Part shown: piece by piece, positions 26,397 through 35,245 of the stretch | Position numbering within the stretch: the stretch's first letter is position 1 | Layout: each line of letters opens with the position of its first letter | Origin: CAVSJJ01 sp963771015 | GTDB lineage: Bacteria; Actinomycetota; Actinomycetes; Actinomycetales; Dermatophilaceae | DNA length: 64,000 nucleotides | Assembly (NCBI GenBank): GCA_963771015.1 | Contig: CAVYRN010000005.1 | Coordinates: 1 to 64,000, forward strand | Reading direction: 5' to 3' | Notes under the pieces: generated by a model | Told to the model about the DNA's origin: nothing | Seen by the model: only the letters and a program-made list of their open reading frames with translations | The model's database searches: none | Position numbers and translations under genes: made by a program

Positions 26397-28247
26397 GTGA
26401 CCTCTCTACGTCGCGTGTTGAGGGCCGCCGCGCGCCGGTCGGGCGGTCACGTCGTCCTCCGGTCTGCGCGGCGCTGGCGGGCCCGCGCCTACCGCACTCT
26501 CCGGCTCCGCGTGCGTGCTCTGAGTCGGCATCGCCACCTCCCCGGCGACACGCCGGCCTGGCTCATCTCCGCCCTCGACGCCGTCGATGCCCTGCCGCGA
26601 CCGCCGGCGCGCGTGGTCCTCCTGGTCGACGACGACGCCGTACCGGCCGCCGCCGCTCTCGCGCGGCTCCTCCCGCACGCCACGGTCATGCTGATGCCCG
26701 CCGCGGACGTCGACCGCAGCCTCCTTGGCGCCGGGATCCAGGTCACGGTGGCCGCCGACCTCGAGGAGCGCACCGCGGCGCTCTACGCCGGGCACGGGCC
26801 GGACCTGCTCCTCGAGCGGATCACGACGACCGAGGCCGAGAAGGTGCAGACCCTCCGACGGCTGCTTCCCGTCCTCTCACCCAAGGGCCGCTACCTGGTC
26901 GAGCGACTCCCGGGCGACGCCCGTGTCGGCGATGAAGCGGGAGGTACCGGCAAGTCGGTTTGGGAGCTTCTCGGCAGGGTCGAGCAGGCCATCGCCACCG
27001 GGGACCGGCGGCCCCCGGGCGCTGCCCTGTTCGACCCCGTGGTCGACGCCGTCAACACCGTCACGATCGGACGCGACCGCGCCGTCGTCAGCAAGCGCGG
27101 GGCCCACCGCCTCATGCTTCGCGACGCGACCGCGAACGCGCTCCTGGCCCGGACCGGCACGTCGTGGGGGTCGGTCATCGAGGTCCTCCCGGGCGAGGAG
27201 TTCCGTCCGAGCGTCGTCGCACGCAACCACGGCGAGCCACATGCACAGCCGCAGCCCCCGGTCATCTCGGTGCCCGAGCGGTATCTCCGCGAGTACCGCG
27301 GGGCACTCGTCACCTCTCACCAGGTGGCCTACACCGACCGGATGTTCCTCCCCGACACCTTCCGGCACCCGACGACGAGCTCCCTGTTCCACCACCGCCT
27401 GGTCGGCGTGGACGGCTTCAGCGCCCGGTTCAGGCGGCGACCGACCCCCGCTGCGGACCTTCTCGGGCGGTACTTCTACTTCGACACGGAGTACCCCGGG
27501 CACTTCGGACACGTCATCACCGAGGTGATGGGCCGGGCCGCCGGGTGGCGCCGGGCGGCCGAGCATTTCCCCGACATCCGTCCGCTGGTCAGCCTCGGGC
27601 GCGGTCAGAGCGGGGTGCCCGGCTTCCAGGCCGAGATGTTCCGGGCCCTGGGCATCGACCCCGACACGATCGCCTACGTCCCCGCCCAGGCGTCCTACCG
27701 GGTCGAGTCGCTCGTGGCCGAGAGCCCGGGTTTCGTCATGCCCTTCTACGCTGCCCCCGAGCTCGCCGCGGTGTGGCGGGAGCTGGGTGATCGACTGGTG
27801 GCGCAACAGGTGCGGCCGGCGCCACCGGCTGAACGCCTGTTCATCTCGCGGCGAGCCGGGCGCCGCCGGCACTGCCACCAGACCGAGGAGGTCGAGGCGT
27901 TCTTCGCCGATGAGGGCTTCGCGATCGTCTACCCGGAGGACCTGCCCTTCCCCGAGCAGGTGGCGCTGCTCCGCTCGGCCGAGATCGTTGCCGGGTTCGC
28001 CGGGAGCGGTCTGTTCACGACGATGTTCTCCGAGGTCAGACGACGGGTGGTCATCGCCTCCTCGAGCTACACGGCGAACAACGAGTACCTCATCGCCGCG
28101 CTCCAGGGCGGCACGCTCGACACCTTCTGGGGGGTGGGCGACACCCCGCGCCCGGAGGTCGGCTTCGACCAACAGGCCTTCCAGTCCCACTACTCCTTCG
28201 ACGTCGCTGGGCATGCCGATGCCCTGCGACGGACGATCGAGGGATGA
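26397..28247 (+). CDS. GT61-family (DUF563) glycosyltransferase
   Basis: 616-aa protein. The C-terminal half (about 320-600) has the DUF563/GT61 signature: YFDTEYPGHFGHVITEVMGR, RLFISRRAGRRRHCHQTEEV, and IVAGFAGSGLFTTMFSEVRR near the end. GT61 enzymes transfer sugars in glycans. The N-terminal 300 residues are less clear, with a methyltransferase-like alternation (RVVLLVDDDAVPAAAALARLL). It starts at GTG 26397 and runs into a sulfotransferase 13 nt later, so the two likely modify one surface glycan. The donor is unknown; CMP-nonulosonate from the neighbouring cluster is one option. Confidence 0.75.
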   Translation: MTSLRRVLRAAARRSGGHVVLRSARRWRARAYRTLRLRVRALSRHRHLPGDTPAWLISALDAVDALPRPPARVVLLVDDDAVPAAAALARLLPHATVMLMPAADVDRSLLGAGIQVTVAADLEERTAALYAGHGPDLLLERITTTEAEKVQTLRRLLPVLSPKGRYLVERLPGDARVGDEAGGTGKSVWELLGRVEQAIATGDRRPPGAALFDPVVDAVNTVTIGRDRAVVSKRGAHRLMLRDATANALLARTGTSWGSVIEVLPGEEFRPSVVARNHGEPHAQPQPPVISVPERYLREYRGALVTSHQVAYTDRMFLPDTFRHPTTSSLFHHRLVGVDGFSARFRRRPTPAADLLGRYFYFDTEYPGHFGHVITEVMGRAAGWRRAAEHFPDIRPLVSLGRGQSGVPGFQAEMFRALGIDPDTIAYVPAQASYRVESLVAESPGFVMPFYAAPELAAVWRELGDRLVAQQVRPAPPAERLFISRRAGRRRHCHQTEEVEAFFADEGFAIVYPEDLPFPEQVALLRSAEIVAGFAGSGLFTTMFSEVRRRVVIASSSYTANNEYLIAALQGGTLDTFWGVGDTPRPEVGFDQQAFQSHYSFDVAGHADALRRTIEG

Positions 28248-28260
28248 CGAGGGGGCGGCC

Positions 28261-28992
28261 GTGATCATTTCGCACCGACATCGGTTCATCTTCGTCCACA
28301 TCCACAAGACGGCCGGCGAGTCGGTCACGGCCGCGCTCGAGCCGGCCCTCGGGCCGGACGACATCGTCCTCAAGAGTGACTTCGACGTGTGGCTGAAGAC
28401 CCTGGGCCGCCCGGCGTACCGCGAGCTCCAGGGGCTGCACAAGCACTCGACGGCCCGCGCGGCGCGGACCCGGCTGCCCAAGGACGTGTGGGACGAGTAC
28501 TACAAGTTCGCCTTCGTCCGGGACCCGGTGGACCGGGCCGTCTCGCTCTACCGGTACGTCGGCACCCTCGCCGAACGCCGCGACCGGCGCCGGGGGCGCC
28601 ACCTCTGGTACTACGTCACCGAGGCCGGTCGCAAGGCCGACCCCGCCGGCTGGGAGGTCATGACGGCCTTCCGCGAGACCGACTCGTTCTCGGACTTCAT
28701 CCGCCACCCGGGCACCCGCCGCACTCCGGGACTTCGCCCCCAGACCACGTTCGTCACCGGCTGGCGGCAGCGACCACTGCTCGACTTCGTCGGCCGGTTC
28801 GAGACGCTCGACGAGGACTTCGGCCACGTCACCTCGGCCCTCGGCCTCGACGTCGGTCCGCTCCCCCGGGTCAACGTCTCGACCCACGGCGGGCCCACGA
28901 GCGGCCGCCGTGTCGAGGTGTCCGACGAGGACCGGGCCTACCTCCTGGAGCGGTACGCCGACGACGTGCGGCTCTTCGGGTACGGCACCTGA
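28261..28992 (+). CDS. Sulfotransferase family 2 protein
   Basis: 243-aa PAPS-dependent sulfotransferase-like protein. The 5'-phosphosulfate loop is FVHIHKTAGESV (residues 11-22) and the 3'-phosphate site is FAFVRDPVDRAVSLYRYV. A later RFETLDEDFGHV segment matches carbohydrate sulfotransferases (Sulfotransfer_2). It should sulfate a sugar hydroxyl on a glycan or glycolipid. GTG 28261 lies 13 nt after the GT61 stop, and the next cluster is convergent. Confidence 0.82.
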   Translation: MIISHRHRFIFVHIHKTAGESVTAALEPALGPDDIVLKSDFDVWLKTLGRPAYRELQGLHKHSTARAARTRLPKDVWDEYYKFAFVRDPVDRAVSLYRYVGTLAERRDRRRGRHLWYYVTEAGRKADPAGWEVMTAFRETDSFSDFIRHPGTRRTPGLRPQTTFVTGWRQRPLLDFVGRFETLDEDFGHVTSALGLDVGPLPRVNVSTHGGPTSGRRVEVSDEDRAYLLERYADDVRLFGYGT

Positions 28993-29038
28993 CGCTGGGT
29001 CGCCCCGCGCCGGAACCGCTCGACCGGGGACGGACCGC

Positions 29039-30223
29039 TCAGCCGAGGACCTCGCGCAGCGCCGCGACGACCCGGTCCTGGTCCGCGTCCGTGAGGTCGG
29101 TCGAGCAGGGCAACGACATCCCGCGGCGGAACAGGTCCTCACCCACCTCGCCACCGACCGTCGTGGCCTGCGCGAACGGCGGCTGACGGTGCAGAGGCCG
29201 CCACAACGCGCGGGCGGCGACCCCACGGGACTGCAGATGCGCCAGCAGCTCATCGCGGCCCCGCTCGCCGCCGGCCTCGGGAGCGAGGACCGAGTAGAGC
29301 CAGTACGTCGCGTCGAACCCCTCGACCCGCGGTGGGACGACCACGCCGGTGCCCGCCAGCGCCGCGTCGTAGCGGGCGGCGATGGCGTGCTTGCGCTCCA
29401 CGAAAACGGGCAGCCGCTCGAGCTGGGCCAGGCCGAGCGCCGCGGCGACGTTCGTCAGCCGGTAGTTGTAGCCCACCTCGTCGTGGAGGTAGCCGACGTC
29501 GGGCACCTTGGCCTGCGTCGTGAGGTGACGGGCCCGACGAGCCAGCTGGGGGTCGTCGGTGACGATCATCCCGCCGCCGCCGGAGGTGGCGATCTTGTTG
29601 CCGTTGAACGAGAAGGCCCCGACCCGACCCACCGACCCGGTATGCCGTCCGGCGAGCGGGCCGCCCGACCAGCCGGCGCCGAGCGACTCGGCGGCGTCCT
29701 CGAGGACGGCGACACCGTGCCGCTCGCACGTCTCGAGGATCGGTGCGAGGTCGGCCGGCTGACCGAGGACGTGGACCACCTCGACGGCCTTGGGCATCGG
29801 GTCGCCCGCGTAGGCCCGCCGGTCGAGCTCCTCGGCGAGCAGCCGCGGGTCGATGTTCCACGTCGTCCGCTCCGAGTCCACGAAGACGGGGCGGGCCCCG
29901 AGGTAGGCGATGGGGTTGACCGAGCCGACGAAGGTGAAGTCGGAGCAGAACACCTCGTCGTCGCGCTCGACGCCGAGCACGAGGAGGGCGATATGGATGG
30001 CGGCCGTCCCGCTCGCGCAGGCGACGGCATGCCGACTGCCGACGAGGTCGGCGAATCGCTCCTCGAACTCCGCCACGAAGGGCCCGACCGACGAGACGAA
30101 GCCGCTCTCGACGGCCCGCAGGACGTAGTCGCGCTCGAGCTCGCCGATGTTGGGGACCGCGAGCGGGATCGTCCCCTCGGGCCCACGTGCACCGGGGGCG
30201 TGGGCCTCGCCGGTGTCGCTCAT
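29039..30223 (-). CDS. legC: DegT/DnrJ/EryC1 aminotransferase (LegC-type)
   Basis: 394-aa PLP aminotransferase. The Schiff-base lysine is K210 in FSFNGNKIATSGGGG; cofactor contacts are ASGTAAIHIALL and VLEDAAESLGA (Asp176). Such enzymes aminate a 4-keto sugar nucleotide. Placed after a LegB-like dehydratase and before nonulosonate genes, it should make the 4-amino-4,6-dideoxy-GlcNAc nucleotide of the legionaminic route. Its ATG overlaps the dehydratase stop (ATGA). It is the last gene of the six-gene operon. Confidence 0.85.
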   Translation of the reverse strand: MSDTGEAHAPGARGPEGTIPLAVPNIGELERDYVLRAVESGFVSSVGPFVAEFEERFADLVGSRHAVACASGTAAIHIALLVLGVERDDEVFCSDFTFVGSVNPIAYLGARPVFVDSERTTWNIDPRLLAEELDRRAYAGDPMPKAVEVVHVLGQPADLAPILETCERHGVAVLEDAAESLGAGWSGGPLAGRHTGSVGRVGAFSFNGNKIATSGGGGMIVTDDPQLARRARHLTTQAKVPDVGYLHDEVGYNYRLTNVAAALGLAQLERLPVFVERKHAIAARYDAALAGTGVVVPPRVEGFDATYWLYSVLAPEAGGERGRDELLAHLQSRGVAARALWRPLHRQPPFAQATTVGGEVGEDLFRRGMSLPCSTDLTDADQDRVVAALREVLG

Positions 30224-31266
30224 CGGTGGTACCGCCCGGCCGTCTCGGGATCCACCCGGTGGGCCAGCCACTCGGCCGTCCGAGCCAGCCCCTCCTCCAG
30301 GCTCACCCCCGGCGCCCAGCCGAGGGTGTCGCGCGCCCGGGCGGGGTCGGACAGCAGGATCTCGACCTCGGACCCGTCCGGACGCAGCCGGGCCTCGTCG
30401 GTGACGACGCGGGCACGCGTTCCGGTGACCCGCTGACACAGCTCGACGACGTCGCCGATCGAGACGGTGCGCCCGGTACCGAGCTGGATCGTCGTACCGG
30501 GCTCGACGTCGGCGAGGGCGGCGCGGGCGAAGCCGTCGGCGGTATCGGTGACGAAGGTGAAGTCTCGCTGCGGCGAGGTCGCGCCGAGCCGGATCTCGTC
30601 GGCCCCGGCGAGCAGCTGCGACAGGACGGTGGGGATGACCGCCCGAAGGCTCTGCCGGGGGCCGAAGGTGTTGAAGGGGCGGAGCACCGTCACCGGCGTG
30701 CCGAACGACAGTGCGTAGGACTCGGCCATCTTGTCGGCGCCGATCTTGCTCGCCGAGTAGGGCGACTGCCCGCGCAGCGGATGCGCCTCGGTGATCGGCA
30801 CCTCCTCCGGCGTGCCGTAGACCTCCGACGTCGAGGTGTGCACGAGCCGCCCGATACCGAGCCGACGCACCGCCTCGAGGACGTTGAGCGTGCCGAGGAT
30901 GTTGGTCTCGACGTAGGAGCGCGGGGCGACGTAGGAGAACGGGATGGCGATGAGGGCCGCAAGGTGGAGGACGACGTCGACGCCGTCCGCCACGGCGAGG
31001 ACGTGCTCGGGGTCGCGGATGTCCCCGAGGACGACCTCGGCGCGCCCGTCGCGCACCGCCTCCTGGAAGACCTCGGACTCCTCGAGCCAGCCGGCCGTAC
31101 CGAAGGAGGTGTAGAGGCAGAAGGCCCGGACGGTCGCGCCGTCGGCGAGGAGCCGCTCGACGACATGGCTGCCGATGAAGCCGTCGCTGCCCGTGACGAG
31201 CACCGTCGAGTCGGCGAGGCCACCCGTCGTCGAGGCGGGCGTCAGGGCGGGCGTCGGCTGGGTCAC
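30220..31266 (-). CDS. legB: NAD-dependent 4,6-dehydratase (LegB-type, extended SDR)
   Basis: 348-aa extended SDR. The NAD-binding motif is GSDGFIGSH (26-34), the catalytic pair Y170/K174 in PYSASKIGADK, and the TSTSEVYG segment supplies the Thr. It should convert a nucleotide-GlcNAc to the 4-keto-6-deoxy sugar, the first step to legionaminic acid. The motif PFNTFGPRQS is typical of this dehydratase group. GTG 31266 overlaps the previous stop by 4 nt. Confidence 0.87.
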   Translation of the reverse strand: MTQPTPALTPASTTGGLADSTVLVTGSDGFIGSHVVERLLADGATVRAFCLYTSFGTAGWLEESEVFQEAVRDGRAEVVLGDIRDPEHVLAVADGVDVVLHLAALIAIPFSYVAPRSYVETNILGTLNVLEAVRRLGIGRLVHTSTSEVYGTPEEVPITEAHPLRGQSPYSASKIGADKMAESYALSFGTPVTVLRPFNTFGPRQSLRAVIPTVLSQLLAGADEIRLGATSPQRDFTFVTDTADGFARAALADVEPGTTIQLGTGRTVSIGDVVELCQRVTGTRARVVTDEARLRPDGSEVEILLSDPARARDTLGWAPGVSLEEGLARTAEWLAHRVDPETAGRYHR

Positions 31267-32321
31267 GCCTGTCCCTTCGCCCGGGCCAGGTCGGTCGGGG
31301 TCCCCACGTCGAGCCAGTCGGTCGTGATCGTCCACGCGGTGACCGGACGTCCCGTGTCCAGGCACTGCTGGACCAACCACGGCATGGTGCTGGGCTGCCC
31401 CGCGGGGAGAAGGGCGAGTGCCGCGGGCGACACGGCATAGACGGCGGCGTTGACGTCGAAGGAGACGGTGGGCTTCTCGGTGATGGCGGTGACCCGGCCG
31501 TGGTCGTCGCTCGTCACGACTCCGTACGGCACCTCGTGCTGGTAGCTGCGCACCCCCATCGTCAGGGCGGCTCCGCTGCGGCGGTGGTCCTCGAGGAGCT
31601 GGGTCACGGAGAACTCGACCATGAGGTCGCCGTTCATGACGATGACGGGGTCGGGCAGGGCGGGTCGCTGCTCGCGCAGCAGGCTGAGCGACCCGGCGGT
31701 GCTGAGCGGGTTGTCCGGCTCCTCGCGCAGGTACCGGACCGAGCACCCGAGCCGGCCGCCGTCGCCGAGGTGCGCCTCGACCTGGTCGGCGAGGTGGTTG
31801 ACGCTCACCCACACCTCGCGGATGCCGCCGCCCACGAGGCCGAGGATGATCCACTCGATGATCGACCGGCCCGCGACGGTCATGAGTGGCTTCGGGGTCG
31901 ACCGGGTCAGGTCGCCGAGCCGGGTGCCCTTGCCACCGGCCATGACGACCGCGACGTGGGGCAGCGGCTCCGCGCCGACGATGTCCGAGAGGGTGTGCAG
32001 GCCGACGACGACGCCGTCGGCGGTGACCTCGGGGACCGCGGCGATGCGCAAGGCCTGCATGAGGTCGAGGACGGCGGCTCGGGGCGAGCCGGCGGTGACG
32101 ACCTGCGGGTTCGTCGTGGCGTACCGGCGGGCGGGATCCTCGAGGGTCGCGCCGGCAAGCATCGCGCGCCGCAGGTCGCCGTCGGTCAGCAGGCCGGCGA
32201 GGTGGCCGTCGTCGTCGGTGAGCATGCACAGCGACGAGGCGAGCCGGTCGATGACGAGGGCGACGTCGCGCAGCGAGGCCGTGACCGGCGCGCAGGCCTG
32301 CTCGAGCTGCCTCTTGGTCAC
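31263..32321 (-). CDS. CBS-domain sugar nucleotidyltransferase (PtmE-like)
   Basis: 352-aa fusion: a CBS pair (about 1-118) followed by a mannose-1-P guanylyltransferase-like domain with AGGKGTRLGDLTRSTPKPLM at 128-147 and metal-binding VMNGDLM. In Campylobacter the like-shaped PtmE makes GDP-GlcNAc for legionaminic acid, so this gene points to a GDP-linked rather than UDP-linked start; that is analogy. The CBS part could sense a nucleotide. It overlaps both neighbours by 4 nt. Confidence 0.85.
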   Translation of the reverse strand: MTKRQLEQACAPVTASLRDVALVIDRLASSLCMLTDDDGHLAGLLTDGDLRRAMLAGATLEDPARRYATTNPQVVTAGSPRAAVLDLMQALRIAAVPEVTADGVVVGLHTLSDIVGAEPLPHVAVVMAGGKGTRLGDLTRSTPKPLMTVAGRSIIEWIILGLVGGGIREVWVSVNHLADQVEAHLGDGGRLGCSVRYLREEPDNPLSTAGSLSLLREQRPALPDPVIVMNGDLMVEFSVTQLLEDHRRSGAALTMGVRSYQHEVPYGVVTSDDHGRVTAITEKPTVSFDVNAAVYAVSPAALALLPAGQPSTMPWLVQQCLDTGRPVTAWTITTDWLDVGTPTDLARAKGQA

Positions 32322-33487
32322 GGTTGCTCCCCGTGGTCGACGAACGGCTTGACCCGCGCGGTCGCGGGTGCGGCTCGAACGATATCGAGGATGCGGCGGC
32401 TCGCGTCACCGCTGCCGTAGGGGTTGCCCGCCGCGGCAGCCAGCGCACGGTGCCCGGGGGTGAGTGCCCGGCCGACCGCGGCAGCAACCGCCTCCCGCCC
32501 TTCGGCCGCGTGGATGACGTTGTCCCCCCGCAGCCGGCCCCGCTGCCGGTCGCCGACATCGACGGCCGGGATACCGAGAGTGGCCGCCTCGATGACACCC
32601 GAGGAGGAGTTCCCGACGACGACGTCGATGCTGGCGAGCACGCTCGGGTACACCGCACCTATCGAGGGGTGGACGACGACCCGGGAGTCCGCGTCCGCAG
32701 CCGCGACGAGAGCCGCGAGCACGTCGTCCCGACCGACGTCCATGCCGGGGTGCGTGGCGATGACGGTGCCACAGTGCTCGAGGGTGGCGGCGAGCGCCTC
32801 GGCGGCCCACCGCCCCACCGGCGCGGCGGCATACGCGGTCGGCGGGTGATAGGTGAACAACGCGACCGGACGCTCGACGGGGCGCCCGATGACCTCGGCG
32901 AGGGCGGCGTCGTCGAGCGGCCCGACGCCGGTCAGCCGGTCCAGCCCCGGTGCGCCGGTGACGTGGATGCGCTCCGCGGGCTCACCGAGCTGGCGGACCC
33001 GTGCGGCGGCGTCGGCCGAAGCGACGCAGTGGACGTCGGCGAGCTTGGTGAGCGCGTGGCGGACCCGCTCGTCGAGCGAGCCCTCGGTCACCTCGCCACC
33101 GTGCAGGTGAACGACCGGGACACCCGACAGAACCGCCGGGGGAACGACGTGCAGCAGCTCCCACCGGTCCCCGAGGACGATGAGGACGTCCGGGGGGCCA
33201 GCCTCGAGGTATGCCGCGATTCCGGCCGCCAGCCGTGGCCCGTGGGCGAGCACCGCGGCGGCGTCGACACTGGGGATGGGCTCGGCCAGAGCCCGGATAC
33301 GCCCGTTCCACGGCGTCGGCGGGACCGGCAGGGCGGCGGCGAGCTCGGTGACGCCGTAGGCGACACCGGTGAGGACGGTGAGGTCGAGATCGGGCGCGGC
33401 GTCGAGGACGCCGATGACCGGTGACAGCGGACCGAGGTCGGCCCGGGTGCCGACGAAGACGGCGACCCGGATGGGGTCCCCGGTCAC
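32318..33487 (-). CDS. legG: Hydrolysing sugar-nucleotide 2-epimerase (NeuC/LegG-type)
   Basis: 389-aa GT-B-fold epimerase of the NeuC/NnaA group. Visible motifs: FVGTRADLGPLSP at the start, VLGDRWELLHVV, HLHGGEVTEGSLDERVRHAL, and VVGNSSSGVIEAATLGIP. It releases the nucleotide while inverting C2, giving the free ManNAc-type hexose that NeuB/LegI condenses. The GTG start overlaps the neuB-type stop. Confidence 0.88.
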   Translation of the reverse strand: MTGDPIRVAVFVGTRADLGPLSPVIGVLDAAPDLDLTVLTGVAYGVTELAAALPVPPTPWNGRIRALAEPIPSVDAAAVLAHGPRLAAGIAAYLEAGPPDVLIVLGDRWELLHVVPPAVLSGVPVVHLHGGEVTEGSLDERVRHALTKLADVHCVASADAAARVRQLGEPAERIHVTGAPGLDRLTGVGPLDDAALAEVIGRPVERPVALFTYHPPTAYAAAPVGRWAAEALAATLEHCGTVIATHPGMDVGRDDVLAALVAAADADSRVVVHPSIGAVYPSVLASIDVVVGNSSSGVIEAATLGIPAVDVGDRQRGRLRGDNVIHAAEGREAVAAAVGRALTPGHRALAAAAGNPYGSGDASRRILDIVRAAPATARVKPFVDHGEQP

Positions 33488-34551
33488 CGGCGCTCCTCGG
33501 CGACCAGGTCGCCCTCGGTGACGGGTTCGCCGGCCGGGACGGCGCGGGCGAGGACCCGTCCCGCCAGGTCGACGGCCGGACCGAGGCCGTCCTCGGGGCG
33601 GAGCAGGGACAGGTGCTCCTCGGCGAGGGAGATTCCCGCCGGCAGGTCGTGCGCGGCGTGCCAGCTGCGGCGGACCAGGGCGGCGTTCTCCTCCTCCGAC
33701 GGCATCCGGCGCTTGACCCCGTCGCCGAGGCCGGTCGCCAGCGCCTTGGCCTGCGCGACGTAGTCGGCGAGCTCGGCGGGTTCGATCGAGGCGGCGTGGT
33801 CCGGCCCGGGCAGGGACCTGTCCGTCGTCATGTGCTTCTCGAGCAGGCTGGCGCCGAGAGCGACCGCGCCGAGGGCGGCGGTGAGGCCGGGGGTGTGGTC
33901 GGACCAGCCGACGGGTATGCCGTGTGCCTGCGCCATCGCTGGAATGGCACGCAGGTTGGCCTCGGCGACCGGCGCCGGGTAGGCGGAGACGCAGTGGAAG
34001 AGCGCGAGCCCCGGGGCCGCCGCACAGGCCTGCACGGCCGCGGCCACCTCGGCGGCGTCACCCATCCCGGTCGAGACGAGGAGCGGGACGCCGAGGAGGG
34101 CGAGGGACCGCAGGTAGGGCAGGTTCGTCAGCTCGCCCGAGGAGACCTTGAGCGCCGGCAGGCCGAGGGCGACGAGCATCCGGGCGCTGTCGAGGTCGAA
34201 AGGCGTGCTGAGGAAGGCAACGTCCCGCTCCCCGGCGTGCTCGCGCAGCCGCGTCCAGGCGGTCTCGGGGAGGGTGAGGGCGCGCAGCAGGCTCAGCTGG
34301 TCCGAGGCGCCACCGCGCTCGCGCTGGTAGGGCGTACTCGCCGCGGCCGTCGACACGAGCTTGGCCGGGTCGAAGGTCTGGAACTTCACCGCGTCGGCGC
34401 CGGCGTCGGCCGCGATGTCGACGAGGCGGTGGGCCAGGTCGACGTCGCCGTTGTGGTTGACGCCGGCCTCGGCGATGACGAAGACGTCGCCGGCCGTCGG
34501 AACCTGCCGGTCGGCGATGCGCACTGTCCGCATGGGAGCCTCTCGGGTCAT
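33484..34551 (-). CDS. legI: N-acylneuraminate/legionaminate synthase (NeuB/LegI)
   Basis: 355-aa synthase: a TIM-barrel NeuB domain (FVIAEAGVNHNGDVDLAHRL, AVKFQTFDPAKLVS, STPFDLDSA, KVSSGELTN, STGMGDAAEV, EKHMTTDRSLPGPDH) and a C-terminal SAF domain (RRSWHAAHDLPAGISLAEEH). It condenses phosphoenolpyruvate with a six-carbon amino sugar to give the nine-carbon nonulosonic acid. Neighbours favour legionaminic acid over plain sialic acid. ATG 34551 overlaps the acetyltransferase stop. Confidence 0.92.
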   Translation of the reverse strand: MTREAPMRTVRIADRQVPTAGDVFVIAEAGVNHNGDVDLAHRLVDIAADAGADAVKFQTFDPAKLVSTAAASTPYQRERGGASDQLSLLRALTLPETAWTRLREHAGERDVAFLSTPFDLDSARMLVALGLPALKVSSGELTNLPYLRSLALLGVPLLVSTGMGDAAEVAAAVQACAAAPGLALFHCVSAYPAPVAEANLRAIPAMAQAHGIPVGWSDHTPGLTAALGAVALGASLLEKHMTTDRSLPGPDHAASIEPAELADYVAQAKALATGLGDGVKRRMPSEEENAALVRRSWHAAHDLPAGISLAEEHLSLLRPEDGLGPAVDLAGRVLARAVPAGEPVTEGDLVAEERR

Positions 34552-35183
34552 CGGCCCACGGGGGTTGCGGGCACCCCGGCGACCATCGTGCCGTCGGGGA
34601 CATCCTCCCGCACGACCGCCCCAGCCCCCACGACGCAGTCCGCGCCGACGGCGACGCCGGGCAGCACGCGAGCACCGGAGCCGACAAGGCTGCGTGCCCC
34701 GACCTGTGCTGCCCCCAGGAGGATGGCGCCGGGCGCGAGATGGGCTCCCTCGCCGACGACGCAGTCGTGCTCGATGACGGCGGCGGTGTTGACGATGACG
34801 GCCGGACCGACACGCGCGACGGGGCCGACGTGAGCGTGCTCGAGCACTGCGGTGCCGTCGCCCAGTCGCGCATCCACGGCAACGGTCGAGGTCGCGGCCA
34901 GCAGCGGCGGGGCGAGCAGCCCCGCGGCGGTCACCAGGGACAGCAGGGGCATGCGGGCGGCGTTGGCCCCCACCCCGAGCGCGACGAGGAGACGGTGCTC
35001 GACGGCATACCCGAGGGCCTCGTCGTCACTGGGGAGGAGTGGCACCGACCACGGCGGGCCGCTCGGGGCCCCGGCGACCGCCGCCACCGTCCCACCGAGC
35101 CGGGCGATGACGTCGGCGACGACCCGGGCGTGGCCCCCTGCGCCGAGGACGAGCCAGCGGGGCGTCGGGGGGCCTCCTACCAT
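34548..35183 (-). CDS. NeuD-like sugar O/N-acetyltransferase
   Basis: About 211-aa protein. An N-terminal Rossmann-like part (WLVLGAGGHARVVADVIARL) is followed by a left-handed beta-helix of hexapeptide repeats (VIEHDCVVGEGAHLAPGAIL, ending GAVVREDVPDGTMVAGVPA). Such enzymes use acetyl-CoA to acetylate the amino sugar; here it would serve as the LegH step at the 4-amino group. ATG 35183 is chosen because TACGTT (35195-35190) lies 6 nt upstream, so this is the first gene of the leaderless six-gene operon. Confidence 0.85.
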   Translation of the reverse strand: MVGGPPTPRWLVLGAGGHARVVADVIARLGGTVAAVAGAPSGPPWSVPLLPSDDEALGYAVEHRLLVALGVGANAARMPLLSLVTAAGLLAPPLLAATSTVAVDARLGDGTAVLEHAHVGPVARVGPAVIVNTAAVIEHDCVVGEGAHLAPGAILLGAAQVGARSLVGSGARVLPGVAVGADCVVGAGAVVREDVPDGTMVAGVPATPVGR

Positions 35184-35245
35184 GAGGACAACGTACCGGG
35201 CCTGCCGCGCCGGACGCGCCAACCAGCAGACGAAAGGGCCCGCCC
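35184..35245. promoter_or_regulatory. Divergent promoter of the nonulosonate operon and legF
   Basis: This 62-bp region drives both halves of the pathway. On the minus strand TACGTT (35195-35190) gives a leaderless start at ATG 35183. On the plus strand a ribosome binding site AAAGGG (about 35235) precedes ATG 35246. The shared region suggests that sugar assembly and CMP activation are switched on together. Confidence 0.55.
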